This document shows, piece after piece, positions 1 through 9,746 of a DNA stretch of 64,000 bases (its first letter is position 1; each line of letters begins with the position of its first letter). Made by a program: the position numbers and the translations under genes. Origin of the DNA: Fidelibacterota bacterium (GTDB lineage: Bacteria; Marinisomatota; Marinisomatia; Marinisomatales; TCS55). The stretch lies in NCBI GenBank assembly GCA_004124535.1, contig SCKQ01000001.1, forward strand, positions 26,837 to 90,836, in the 5' to 3' direction. The notes below the pieces were generated by a model. That model saw only the letters and a list, made by a program, of their open reading frames with translations, did not search any database and was not told where the DNA came from.

Positions 1-1
1 C

Positions 2-2914
2 AGTATGCTCAAGGACGGCTGCTGTACGTACTACTGGACTGCTTCACCCATGGTAGGTGGACTCATCAATGGTGAACCATCTGTTGCGGTGGGTGTGCGT
101 GGTTCTGTTCGTGACCACGAGGAAGAATTTGAACCATTGCCGGGTTATGATGCCGGTACAGTGGATTCAGAAGCCAACCTGGGAATAGCATTTAGTGATA
201 TGCCTGAATCCTGGCCCGATCAATGGCCTATCGAGTCAGCAACAGGTGATACATTCATGTCCGTTATCTATGACCTTGAAGGAAATAAAGATACACTTTA
301 TTTCCCGGGCGTTGAACCGGAGCTTGGCCCAAGTGGCTTTCCCGATGCACCTTGTGGTATTGGTGTTCAAGCCGAGCGTGAAGCCTATTTTGTCGTAACA
401 GATAATGATCCTACTGAAGGAAACACTTTTGCCAGCAATAATGGCGTCGGTCCTTTGAATATCCGCTTTGATATTTGGGTATTGAATTATTCACTTTCTT
501 TCGGAAATGATGGTTTAATCTTCATCCAGCAAATGACCAATGTGGGTAAAGACACTATAAAAGATGCTTATGTTGGTACTGCCGGTGATCCAGATGCTCC
601 AGAACAAGGCGGTGCCGAATGGACCGATGATATGGCACTATTCATTCCAAAGAATGATCCGCTGATTGCTGAAAAACTTGTGGACACGACTGATGCCCAC
701 CTGCTTTCCAACTTTGCCCTGGTGTATGACAATGATGATAACTCGGATGGATTTAAATCATCTGGTATTGGCTGGGTAGGACTCAAATTCCTGGAATGCA
801 CAAAATTCAATAATGATGGAACGGACTCCAGTTATGATGTTTCCACTTTTTACACATATGAATACAGCATGGACGCCCAAAGTGACGCCCAGGCTTATAA
901 CGAACAAATGACACATGGAATACAAACACCCCACAATATTACGCCCAATGATTTCGACATATATCAGAAACCGTATTCTTATGGACCGGATATAACTTGG
1001 GTGATCGCTGCTGGACCATTTGATGTTGCCCCAGGAGAAAAGGTCATTTTCACATTCGCAGATTTTGTGGGCATCAACGAATCCGACCTGATCCGTAATG
1101 CAAAATTATTTCAATCGCTATATAATAATAATTGCTCCACTCCGAAACCGCCTGATCAACCTTTGGTACAAGTTATAGAAGATGATAGCCAGGTTACAGT
1201 ATTTTGGGACGACCGCAGTGAAGCATCTGTTGATCCTGTAACTTTAAATAATGCATTTCAAGGCTATCGGGTTTACCGCAGTCATGACCGTGGACTTAGC
1301 TGGGGCAATGTCATTACTGACCTGAATGGCGACCCAACAGATGTGTATCAACCATTGGCTATCTACGATATATCTGATGGCATTACGGGTTCTTTTGCCA
1401 TGTCGGATCCACTGATTTACTATAATCTTGGTACGGATGGAGGATTACAATACTCCTACGTTGATGATAATGTCGTGAATGGTTATGAATACTGGTATGC
1501 GGTTACTGCGTATGATGGTCCTGATGATTGGGCTGGATCTGTCGTAGACCCCTTAGAAAATTCCAGATCGAAAAATGCCTATGCCAGTGATGTGGATAAT
1601 ACCATTGCTGCTATCCCTCAAAAGGAAGCAGCGGGATATGACGCAGGTAGTTTTAGCGTAACCCATTCTGGTGAATCTGATGCAACTCTAGATGTAGTAA
1701 CAGCTGTTCCATCTACCCTGGAATTTCTTGGCCTTGAAGTCACCCCAGATGACTTTACAAGTAAAGGACATACATATACTGTAACATTTGGTGATACAGT
1801 CCTATATGATATAACAGAGGTTACCGGTGACAGCAGCTATACCACAATAGATACAATTGAGTCAAACTATTGGATGGTGTTTGATCAAACTGATAATGTA
1901 ACAGTTGTCGCTATGGATACATCCGATATCAGCGCAGGTATCTTAACCCACGTGATTGATGGTTTTGTTCCACTATTTGCTAACGCCAGTTGGAGAGTCA
2001 GTAGTTATTCTACTGCAGAAACAACAACAGATGCCGATACAAGTACTGCTATTGTTTTTGGAGGACTAAATCCCGGATCAAATGATGGTACATTTGCGGG
2101 TTTTTTAGAGAATCTGCCGGTAAACCAGCCGGAAGGCAGACCTGCTGTGACTGAATTACAACGAGACTTAGAATTTCGTTTTGGCGAAAGTTCTATAGCT
2201 TGTTATTTTAACTCAACACTAACTACAGTAGATACGATTGACATTCCTTTCTCCCTGTGGTCAACTGAAGAAAATAAACAGCTTGGCTGTTTAATCTACC
2301 AGGCTGCTGGGAGCAAGCCCATCATAGAACCAACGGATGATGATTCGTTGGTTTATGAATTCACGAAAACTGTATACATCATGCCCATCTATGAAGATTA
2401 TAATGCAGATATAACGCATTTACAATCATTTGATTATGCGGCAGATGCTGGACTATTTGGCTGGATGATTTATTTCAATAAGAGTAGTACATTATTCGAA
2501 AGTGGAAATGTTTTCACAGTTACATTTCAAAATCCACTGCTGCCTGGCGCAGACGTCTATACGATTACAACTGTGGCTGATGATTATAAACTGAGCAGCA
2601 AAGATGATTTGGAAAACATTCTTGTAGTACCCAATCCTTACAAAGCAACTTCAGCGTATGAATCAGTTGCTTTTGAGCGGGAATTGCAGTTCCACAACCT
2701 GCCTGAAAAATGTGTGATTCGAATCTATAATACTGCTGGTGAAATGGTTCAGATTTTAAAGCATGATGAAAGCAGTGATGGCTGGCGCGGCCCCAGCATT
2801 GAAGCATGGAATCTGCAGACCTACAATATCCAGGAGATTGCATTCGGGGTTTATATCTTCCATGTTATTTCAGATGAAAATGAATTCGTAAGCAAATTCG
2901 CGGTGATAAAATGA
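2..2914 (+). CDS. T9SS-exported multidomain surface protein (5' partial)
   Basis: The reading frame is open at the left edge, so the true start and any signal peptide lie outside the window; about 970 residues are visible. The visible part is rich in Asp, Thr, Tyr and Gly, as in secreted beta-sandwich proteins. A fibronectin-III-like segment lies at about residues 385-515, containing a GYRVYRS motif of the kind seen in extracellular proteins. The last ~90 residues (from VVPNPYKA, through RIYNTAGEMV, to GVYIFHV...FAVIK) match the type-A T9SS C-terminal sorting/FlgD-like domain, so export across the outer membrane is inferred. Its stop codon overlaps the start of the next gene by four bases (ATGA). 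That next gene is PorV/PorQ-like, consistent with a surface-export pair. No enzymatic motif was recognised and the specific role is unknown. Confidence 0.8.
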   Translation, partial: SMLKDGCCTYYWTASPMVGGLINGEPSVAVGVRGSVRDHEEEFEPLPGYDAGTVDSEANLGIAFSDMPESWPDQWPIESATGDTFMSVIYDLEGNKDTLYFPGVEPELGPSGFPDAPCGIGVQAEREAYFVVTDNDPTEGNTFASNNGVGPLNIRFDIWVLNYSLSFGNDGLIFIQQMTNVGKDTIKDAYVGTAGDPDAPEQGGAEWTDDMALFIPKNDPLIAEKLVDTTDAHLLSNFALVYDNDDNSDGFKSSGIGWVGLKFLECTKFNNDGTDSSYDVSTFYTYEYSMDAQSDAQAYNEQMTHGIQTPHNITPNDFDIYQKPYSYGPDITWVIAAGPFDVAPGEKVIFTFADFVGINESDLIRNAKLFQSLYNNNCSTPKPPDQPLVQVIEDDSQVTVFWDDRSEASVDPVTLNNAFQGYRVYRSHDRGLSWGNVITDLNGDPTDVYQPLAIYDISDGITGSFAMSDPLIYYNLGTDGGLQYSYVDDNVVNGYEYWYAVTAYDGPDDWAGSVVDPLENSRSKNAYASDVDNTIAAIPQKEAAGYDAGSFSVTHSGESDATLDVVTAVPSTLEFLGLEVTPDDFTSKGHTYTVTFGDTVLYDITEVTGDSSYTTIDTIESNYWMVFDQTDNVTVVAMDTSDISAGILTHVIDGFVPLFANASWRVSSYSTAETTTDADTSTAIVFGGLNPGSNDGTFAGFLENLPVNQPEGRPAVTELQRDLEFRFGESSIACYFNSTLTTVDTIDIPFSLWSTEENKQLGCLIYQAAGSKPIIEPTDDDSLVYEFTKTVYIMPIYEDYNADITHLQSFDYAADAGLFGWMIYFNKSSTLFESGNVFTVTFQNPLLPGADVYTITTVADDYKLSSKDDLENILVVPNPYKATSAYESVAFERELQFHNLPEKCVIRIYNTAGEMVQILKHDESSDGWRGPSIEAWNLQTYNIQEIAFGVYIFHVISDENEFVSKFAVIK

Positions 2915-4005
2915 AGAAAATACTACTTACATCTACCCTGCTGGTCGGGATGGCCAGTGCACAGTTTGATAACGTCGGCACTTCCGCTGCTAACTTCCTC
3001 AAGATTGGTGTAGGCAGCCGTGCCGAAGGAATGGGCGGCGCATATTCAGCACAGGTAGCAGATGCTTCTGCGCTGTATTGGAATCCATCCGGTATAGCCC
3101 ATATAACTTCCCCACAAGTCGTATTCAGTTCATTTAAATGGATTGCAGACATGAAACACAGTTTTCTGGCCGCTGCAATTCCAGCTGGAAGAGGTACTTT
3201 TGGCTTAAGCCTGGTGTATTTTGACATGGGCGATATGACCAAGACTACGGAACTATCACCCTATGGGGATGAGGGAACATTCAGCGCCAGCGATTTTGCC
3301 ATTGGCGTTGGCTATGGTACAAAAATCAGTGACCGCTTTGCCGTGGGTATGCAGGTCAAATTAATCAGGGAAACAATTTCCTTCTCCTCCGCTTCTGCCT
3401 TTGCGGTTGATGCCGGAACGCAATATGTGACCAGTTTTTACGGTCTGCGCGTAGGTATGGCCGTTACAAATTTTGGTACAAAAATGCGCCTTTATGGAAC
3501 GGACAATAAAGTGGATGTGGATGCCTATGAGGACCTGGATGGCAACCCGGACGTTGTGGCTCATTTAAATACGGATGAATGGTCACTACCCATGGCCTTC
3601 CGTTTTGGGATATCTATGACGCCAGTGGGAAAAAATGGATTTATAAAACAGGACATGGCTGAAGTCACTGTTAATTGGGAATATTTTGATCCGCGCGACT
3701 ATAATCCATATTATATCCTGGGTATTGAAGCGAAGATCATGGATGTTTTTTATATACGTTCGGGACTGCAATTTAAGTTCATGCAGTTCGATGAAGACTT
3801 AACAGATGATACTGATGATGATGAATTTCAGGATGCCATTGACAGTGAAGATGGTTTTGGCTACGTTAATAATATGGCTTACGGTATTGGTATTGACACA
3901 GAAAAAATCTCCTTTGTTCCGGTCAAGTTGCGGGTAGATTTTTCTGCCTCTGATTTAGGTTTGCTGGGACTTGTAGAAAGACTCACTCTCTCCATTTCTT
4001 TTTAA
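2911..4005 (+). CDS. PorV/PorQ family outer-membrane protein
   Basis: A 364-residue protein with a signal peptide (MKKILLTSTLLVGMASAQ) followed by the hallmark start of PorV/PorQ (UPF0164) proteins: a conserved stretch with SAANFLKIG, GSRAEGMGGAY and a DASALYWNPSGIA motif within the first 60 mature residues. The remainder alternates hydrophobic and polar residues like a FadL-type beta-barrel and ends in an aromatic residue (SISF). In characterised T9SS organisms PorV shuttles sorting-domain proteins to the attachment complex and PorQ is a related barrel. The gene is translationally coupled (ATGA overlap) to the T9SS cargo-like gene before it, which supports an export or anchoring role. A rho-independent terminator follows directly. 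The family assignment is firm; whether it is PorV, PorQ or a cargo-specific paralogue cannot be told. Confidence 0.85.
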   Translation: MKKILLTSTLLVGMASAQFDNVGTSAANFLKIGVGSRAEGMGGAYSAQVADASALYWNPSGIAHITSPQVVFSSFKWIADMKHSFLAAAIPAGRGTFGLSLVYFDMGDMTKTTELSPYGDEGTFSASDFAIGVGYGTKISDRFAVGMQVKLIRETISFSSASAFAVDAGTQYVTSFYGLRVGMAVTNFGTKMRLYGTDNKVDVDAYEDLDGNPDVVAHLNTDEWSLPMAFRFGISMTPVGKNGFIKQDMAEVTVNWEYFDPRDYNPYYILGIEAKIMDVFYIRSGLQFKFMQFDEDLTDDTDDDEFQDAIDSEDGFGYVNNMAYGIGIDTEKISFVPVKLRVDFSASDLGLLGLVERLTLSISF

Positions 4006-4026
4006 ATTTTATTTTAATTCGTGCTT

Positions 4027-4055
4027 AAAAAGGCCTTCTGTTGAAGGCCTTTTTT
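4027..4055 (+). terminator. Rho-independent terminator after PorV/PorQ gene
   Basis: A perfect inverted repeat, AAAAAGGCCTTC with loop TGTT and GAAGGCCTTTTT, ends in a T run. It lies 22 bases after the PorV/PorQ stop codon and before the next gene at 4104. Confidence 0.9.
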
Positions 4056-4103
4056 ATTTCAATTCCTTCCTGATGAAACAACATATACACTGTAATTTTC
4101 AGT

Positions 4104-7100
4104 ATGGATTTGAGTCGGGAAACAATCCAAAAACACGTTGTTCAGGCAGAAAATAATGTTGTTGATGTTGAAGAATTATTTGCAATTGCTCATCAACTTC
4201 TAGAGGAAAAAACTGAACGTAAGACGGTTCATGCCTTCCTTAATCTAGGCCACCTGCCTGCTGTTAATTCCAGCATCGCGGAAAATAATCGAATCGATGA
4301 TTGGCTCTCACTTTTGATAGAGCTGATCGATAAATCGAAATATTCTTTTGGCCATCTTTTTTATAACCGTTCCCGAAAGTATAAGCATAAGCATCTATTT
4401 CATGAATTTCAAAAAGGCAAAGTTGTCAGCTATTCTTATGAAGATATTTGGGAGGAATTGTTAAAAGCAGCCGGCGCTTTAACTCATATTGAAAAATCAT
4501 ACCATGATAAAATTCGTATTGGTATTCTGACACCTAACTGCCTGCGTGGTGCTATTGTTGATCTAACATGTATATCCTTTCATTTTCCCGTTATACCCAT
4601 ACCGGCCAATGAGACTAAAAAAGATATTGATTTTATTATCAAGCACAGTGGTGTGACACACCTGTTTGTCGATAATGAATTGAAAACAGAAATAAATGAC
4701 ATCTTTCTTCCCTCTTCTAATGATTTAAACATTATTAATCTGAATAATAAAGATTGGCAAACCTTCATCGAACAAGGACAAAAATCTGATCCTCTCGAAG
4801 TCTTAAAGCGCATTGGACGTGTACGAATGGACGAAGTTGCCACCATCATGTACACATCCGGGACGACCGGAGAACCAAAGGGCATCACCTTCAGTCAAAG
4901 AAATATGATCGTGAAGCGTTTTGCCCGTGCACTGGCATTAACAAAATTTGGATCGCATGATTCATTTCTATGTTATCTCCCGTTATATCATACTTTTGGA
5001 CGCTTCCTTGAATTACAGGGCAGTATTTTTTGGGGCGCCTCATATGCATTCGCAGAGGATTCATCATACGATACCTTGCGAAAAAACTTTTTGTTCATTA
5101 AACCTACGGTATTAATAAGCGTGCCCAAACGCTGGACACAACTGTATGAAACCATCCAATCATTAGCTGCAGACCATTTAGATGAGGATCGCATCGTTCG
5201 CAAAGCGATTAAAAAGGTTACAGGTGGAAATTTAAAATGGGGTCTGTCTGCTGCTGGTTATCTTGATCCAGATATTTTCCAGTTCTTTCAAAACAATGAT
5301 ATACAATTATTGAGTGGGTATGGAATGACCGAAGCGACAGGCGGAATCACCCTGACCTCCCCAGACGAATATGTCGTTGATTCAGTCGGCCAGAAACTTC
5401 CGGGCATAGAATTACGTATTTCTGATGAAGGCGAATTACTGCTAAAAGGTCCGTATATATCTGCTTTTTATTACGCTGATCCCCTCACTCCCAGTACAGA
5501 TGATGGCTGGTTTCATACTGGGGATATTTTCATTGAAAAGGATGACCATTATTTTATAAAAGATCGCAAAAAAGAAATTTATAAGAACGCAGCCGGCCAA
5601 ACCATCACACCGCAAAAGATCGAAAATATGCTTTCAGAATTTGATGCAATACAATCAGCGTTCCTTGTGGGTGATAATATGGATTTCAATACCGTATTGA
5701 TATATCCCGATGAGGAGTATTTGAATACGCATATACCGAAAAGAGAACCAGCTAAAATAAGGTCAGCATTTAGCGCATTGATCCAATCAGTGAATGGTTT
5801 CCTTGCACCCTATGAACGTATCATTAATTTTGCCGTCATTCACAGAGATTTCAGTGCTGAACATGACGAACTAACCCAAAAAGGTACATTTAAACGTCAA
5901 AACATTTTGACGAACTGGTGGACTATAATCAAACCCATGTATGCACCTAACCAGGCAAATATTGAATCCAAAGGGAAAATTATTTCATTCCCTAATTGGC
6001 TGCTGAAAGCAATGAATATTGTTGCCCAGGATATTTCCTGGAGTGGCCGCTATTTGAAAATTGAAATTCTCAGCCGGAAATGCAAATGCCAATGGCAGGA
6101 TGATTCTCTACTTTTGGGAGAATTTGTTTACACTGTAAACAGTAAGAATTTTGATTTGGGAAGTATTTTACTGGATCCCAGGCTGTGGTTGGGAAACAGT
6201 GCTCTTGTCATCTTTTTTGGCGATATCATTTTTCAATTAATTCATTATAAAAAATCAAAAAATGTTGAATTACTGTCACGCAAAACCTCACAACCTATAC
6301 TGGAAGGTTCAATCCAACCTGAACTTGATGAATCAGCTTTTATTGAAGATCTTCATATTGGCACATTGCTGCTGATTCAAGCACAAAAGAATGGTTTAGA
6401 TTACTTTAAACATGTCTTTGATCAAAAAGACATTGATCTGAAAAAGATCGGTATCCAAGTACTTATCAGCATGTTAAATGATTCAGAACTGAAGTTCAGC
6501 CGAACAATTTTTAGTGCTTTAATTCCCTATTTACAAAAAGATCAATTTATTCCTCCATTAAAGACACTATTCAAACGGCATCAGCAGAATAAAAAACTAC
6601 GCTCATTCAACATTGAGTATGCCCAATTAGACGCATATCACATTGAAGAATTAATCACAGCATTAATAAACCAAAGATCGCAAGCAGAATTAACCAAGAC
6701 AGATCAAGTGTATGTACGTATGCTCATGAACTTGTCAATGTTATTGGCGCAAACTCACCCGTCACAATACATACTCATAAGACATGAACTTACCTGTTGG
6801 AAATTGCTTTCATCAACAGAAACATTAAGCCAAACTGCAGCCAATTGCATCACATCGGCGACTAAACAGTTTAAGGAAATGATCGGAGAAGTCGATATTA
6901 AGAGTGTTGATCCTGAAACAGGTCGTGAATATTCCTGGGTAGATATTCTGCAGTTTGACAATGTTATTTCACCTAATGAACAAGCATACATACTGAATTT
7001 ATTTCAATCTCACCCTATTGCCAGAGAGGCCATATTTATCCTCACTGGTTACAGGCAACTGCATCTGGAAAACATCCAGAAAAAAGGGGTTTGGATCACA

Positions 7101-8639
7101 CCCTTAAACACGAATCTGCCTATCCAGCAATATCGTATCCTTACGACCCTGCAAGATGGAAATGCCTATAATTTCATGCTATCCCATTTACCAGAATCCA
7201 CAGCAGATGAAATAACAAATATGAGTGAATGGCAGATTGTAAAGAGCACCGGGTTAAACTCTTCAAGGGTTACGAATGATTTTCTTTGTTCCTATCCAGA
7301 TTCTGGAATCATTATATCAGACTTCGAAACCAAGGGAAATGTAGATTCATATTTACGGTTACATGAACATGAATTAAGCAATCCAAAACTCCGTGACCGG
7401 TGGGATATGCGCTGGCTGCATTTTGGATGGAGTGCATTACAGGGCTATATCAACCATTGGATGCTGACCCATTTTCAATATTCAATACCAAACCCTGCAA
7501 TTAAAAATGTAATTATATCTGAATACGACAATTCAACCAATGTCCGTATCATTCAATCTTTTTATCAAGAAACCGTCAAGTCCAATTTGGATTTCATTAC
7601 CACTCTTTTTAAGGAATTAATTATCGAGACTGAAAAAAAATTCACTGGACTGAACCATGTTCTCAATTGGGAAATTGTATTTACATGTATTCAGGAAGCT
7701 GCAGGAAAGGAAAAAGGATTAGAAATCTTGAATAAACTCGCAAATGAGATTCAAGATAAAGCTATACATGAATTAAATCAGTCTCAAATACACGAATATA
7801 TTGCAGAGGTGGAAGCCTATGGTTATATCCCAAAACCCGTTATCTTTGCTGCATTGCGATTTCAAAGATGGATGGATCTGAACCCCAATGCCACAATTGA
7901 AGCACGATGTGATATTTTACAGGAGTTGTATAATAATTATAGGCTGCATACCATTTATACAACCCATCCTGGAGTACGACTGCGCTACTTTTTACTGACG
8001 TGTTTTATAGATCATGAATCTTTTGTAGCTAAAAGATTATTTAAACTTTCATCCCAACTCACTCATCATGAAATTACAATCACTGAATTAGAAACCAATA
8101 TTCATGCATTGGTAAATGGCCCGGATTGTTCAAATGAAGATGCTTATTTCCTCACACGATTAATTTACCAGCATGTGGATGCAGCAGATTATGCTGAGTT
8201 GATCACCAGAGCCTCTGGGCAAAAGAAATTAGATCTAGCAGTGAATGTGAAAAATAAGGATGGCAAAATTTTTACGATCAGACCGCCCTTTAAACCCAAG
8301 GAGATTGCCAATTTTCATGATCTACTGCTTTCCAATGATCTGCCGGCTCAATTCCGAGAAGAACATGATTTTCTTATCATGTTTTCAGCCAATAAAACAC
8401 AGGCGGGCGGAGTATTCTGGAAAATGATCGATGAGCACACTGCTCACCTTGAAAAAATCGCCATTCATGAAAAATATTTAAGGAGTGGACTTGGTGATTT
8501 GTTAATGAAAGAAATGATGCAGCGTGTGAAAATTTCTGGAGCAACCCACTTAACTATCGGTTTTATGAAAACGGAATTCTTTAAACGATTTAGTTTTAAA
8601 ACAGATGAATCTTTTGCCGGACTGGTAAAAGAATTATAA
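4104..8639 (+). CDS. Acyl-CoA synthetase / helical region / GNAT acetyltransferase fusion
   Basis: A 1511-residue protein. Residues ~70-625 form an AMP-dependent acyl-CoA synthetase of the long-chain type: P-loop YTSGTTGEPKG at 250-260, YGMTEATGG at 406-414, HTGDIF with Asp474, and KDRKKEIYK with Asp487, the usual adenylation signature. Residues ~630-1390 match nothing I recognise; they look mostly alpha-helical, like a repeat or scaffold region, with a few Trp/Tyr-rich stretches. The last ~110 residues resemble a GNAT acetyltransferase, with the acetyl-CoA loop RSGLGD at 1460-1465 and a typical FFKRFSF ending. An adenylating enzyme joined to an acetyltransferase suggests control by lysine acylation, or acyl transfer, but this is inference. 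The start ATG has no clear ribosome site. The stop is one base from that of the convergent oxidase operon. Confidence 0.8.
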   Translation: MDLSRETIQKHVVQAENNVVDVEELFAIAHQLLEEKTERKTVHAFLNLGHLPAVNSSIAENNRIDDWLSLLIELIDKSKYSFGHLFYNRSRKYKHKHLFHEFQKGKVVSYSYEDIWEELLKAAGALTHIEKSYHDKIRIGILTPNCLRGAIVDLTCISFHFPVIPIPANETKKDIDFIIKHSGVTHLFVDNELKTEINDIFLPSSNDLNIINLNNKDWQTFIEQGQKSDPLEVLKRIGRVRMDEVATIMYTSGTTGEPKGITFSQRNMIVKRFARALALTKFGSHDSFLCYLPLYHTFGRFLELQGSIFWGASYAFAEDSSYDTLRKNFLFIKPTVLISVPKRWTQLYETIQSLAADHLDEDRIVRKAIKKVTGGNLKWGLSAAGYLDPDIFQFFQNNDIQLLSGYGMTEATGGITLTSPDEYVVDSVGQKLPGIELRISDEGELLLKGPYISAFYYADPLTPSTDDGWFHTGDIFIEKDDHYFIKDRKKEIYKNAAGQTITPQKIENMLSEFDAIQSAFLVGDNMDFNTVLIYPDEEYLNTHIPKREPAKIRSAFSALIQSVNGFLAPYERIINFAVIHRDFSAEHDELTQKGTFKRQNILTNWWTIIKPMYAPNQANIESKGKIISFPNWLLKAMNIVAQDISWSGRYLKIEILSRKCKCQWQDDSLLLGEFVYTVNSKNFDLGSILLDPRLWLGNSALVIFFGDIIFQLIHYKKSKNVELLSRKTSQPILEGSIQPELDESAFIEDLHIGTLLLIQAQKNGLDYFKHVFDQKDIDLKKIGIQVLISMLNDSELKFSRTIFSALIPYLQKDQFIPPLKTLFKRHQQNKKLRSFNIEYAQLDAYHIEELITALINQRSQAELTKTDQVYVRMLMNLSMLLAQTHPSQYILIRHELTCWKLLSSTETLSQTAANCITSATKQFKEMIGEVDIKSVDPETGREYSWVDILQFDNVISPNEQAYILNLFQSHPIAREAIFILTGYRQLHLENIQKKGVWITPLNTNLPIQQYRILTTLQDGNAYNFMLSHLPESTADEITNMSEWQIVKSTGLNSSRVTNDFLCSYPDSGIIISDFETKGNVDSYLRLHEHELSNPKLRDRWDMRWLHFGWSALQGYINHWMLTHFQYSIPNPAIKNVIISEYDNSTNVRIIQSFYQETVKSNLDFITTLFKELIIETEKKFTGLNHVLNWEIVFTCIQEAAGKEKGLEILNKLANEIQDKAIHELNQSQIHEYIAEVEAYGYIPKPVIFAALRFQRWMDLNPNATIEARCDILQELYNNYRLHTIYTTHPGVRLRYFLLTCFIDHESFVAKRLFKLSSQLTHHEITITELETNIHALVNGPDCSNEDAYFLTRLIYQHVDAADYAELITRASGQKKLDLAVNVKNKDGKIFTIRPPFKPKEIANFHDLLLSNDLPAQFREEHDFLIMFSANKTQAGGVFWKMIDEHTAHLEKIAIHEKYLRSGLGDLLMKEMMQRVKISGATHLTIGFMKTEFFKRFSFKTDESFAGLVKEL

Positions 8640-8640
8640 G

Positions 8641-9168
8641 CTAGTAAAGCATATAGTATACCAACACACCGGTCACAGAAACATACAGCCAGGCAGGGAG
8701 AGTTATTTTAGCTATCTTACGGTGTTTTGTTATTTGATTCGTCCAGCCGCGATACAATGTTACCAATGCCATGGGAATGATTGCTGCAGCAAGTACAATG
8801 TGTGTAATAAGTATAAAATAATAAAATGATGCATAATCTCCTGTATATAGTTTTGGACCGCTCTTAAACAAGTGATATATAACATACGTCACGAGAAATG
8901 CCGACGATGTACCGAATGATGTCAACATGACGTTTTTATGGGCTATACGCTTCTTTTGCTTAATGAGTATAAAACCAATGATCAGCAAAACGGCAGTGAC
9001 ACAATTGAGTGTGGCATTCACTTTGGGCAAGCCCGATACATCTAAAGCACCTTCTAATCCCTCCGGTCTGGGACCCAAAATCAAAAAAGCGATTGCAGCT
9101 GAAATAACGACTGAAACAATATAAATGATGCGAGTCCAGAATCGGTCAGCCTGGGCAGCAGAAACCAT
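8641..9168 (-). CDS. DUF420 membrane protein of the oxidase operon
   Basis: A 175-residue protein with four to five predicted membrane helices. It fits the DUF420 (YozB/CtaM-like) family, whose genes usually sit at the end of cytochrome oxidase assembly operons. Conserved features include His residues in the N-KVNATLNC region, the KKRIAHKN loop and the later THIVLA helix, which could bind heme or copper. It is the last gene of the minus-strand coxA-coxC-IV-coxB-ctaA-ctaB-sco operon, starting two bases after the sco stop. In Bacillus and Staphylococcus, DUF420 proteins are needed for maturation of aa3-type oxidase; an analogous role is inferred here. Confidence 0.85.
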   Translation of the reverse strand: MVSAAQADRFWTRIIYIVSVVISAAIAFLILGPRPEGLEGALDVSGLPKVNATLNCVTAVLLIIGFILIKQKKRIAHKNVMLTSFGTSSAFLVTYVIYHLFKSGPKLYTGDYASFYYFILITHIVLAAAIIPMALVTLYRGWTNQITKHRKIAKITLPAWLYVSVTGVLVYYMLY

Positions 9169-9170
9169 AT

Positions 9171-9746
9171 TCAGCTTTCTCGGTTCAATCTGGCAATATC
9201 GCGCTTCAGTTTTTTAACTTCTTCAGATTCAGTACCAGTATAGTATCCTCTAATATTCATGTTCCTATCTATCAAAGCAAATTTAGTACTGTGGAATACA
9301 ATTTCTTCTATATCTCCCATCTTAAACCCATTAGTAATAATATCTTGAATATCTTCATAAGGCGCAGTTAAGAAATGCCATTGTGACCTGTCAGCCTTGA
9401 ACCGTTCAGCATAAACGGCTAATATTTCAGGCGAATCATAATCTGGGTTGACAGTGTATGTAACAGTATGAATATCACTCTTATCCAGGAATGTTCTATG
9501 AATATCAGCCATTTCTGTACTCATGATTGGACAAGGACCGCCACAGGTTGTGAAAATAAAATCAGCTACCCAGATATTCCCAGTTAGGTTATCTGTTCCA
9601 AAAGGCTCACCTTTCGAATTTGTCATTTCAAACTGGGGAATACTGCCAAAGACAGGCAGTGGTTTGGATTTTGTAACCCACCACAGGGTAGCAATAACAA
9701 CACCAACAATAATATAAATAATGAAGCGTTTCCGTTGTGAAATCAT
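9171..9746 (-). CDS. sco1: SCO1/SenC family copper chaperone
   Basis: A 191-residue protein with a single N-terminal membrane anchor (about residues 9-24) and a thioredoxin-like periplasmic domain. The copper site of the SCO family is present: CGGPC with Cys68 and Cys72, plus His152 in a VFHSTKFALID context. SCO proteins deliver copper to, or reduce, the CuA centre of cytochrome oxidase subunit II, which is encoded three genes upstream. Its start overlaps the ctaB stop by four bases (ATGA), so translation is probably coupled. Length is typical for the family. Confidence 0.93.
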   Translation of the reverse strand: MISQRKRFIIYIIVGVVIATLWWVTKSKPLPVFGSIPQFEMTNSKGEPFGTDNLTGNIWVADFIFTTCGGPCPIMSTEMADIHRTFLDKSDIHTVTYTVNPDYDSPEILAVYAERFKADRSQWHFLTAPYEDIQDIITNGFKMGDIEEIVFHSTKFALIDRNMNIRGYYTGTESEEVKKLKRDIARLNRES

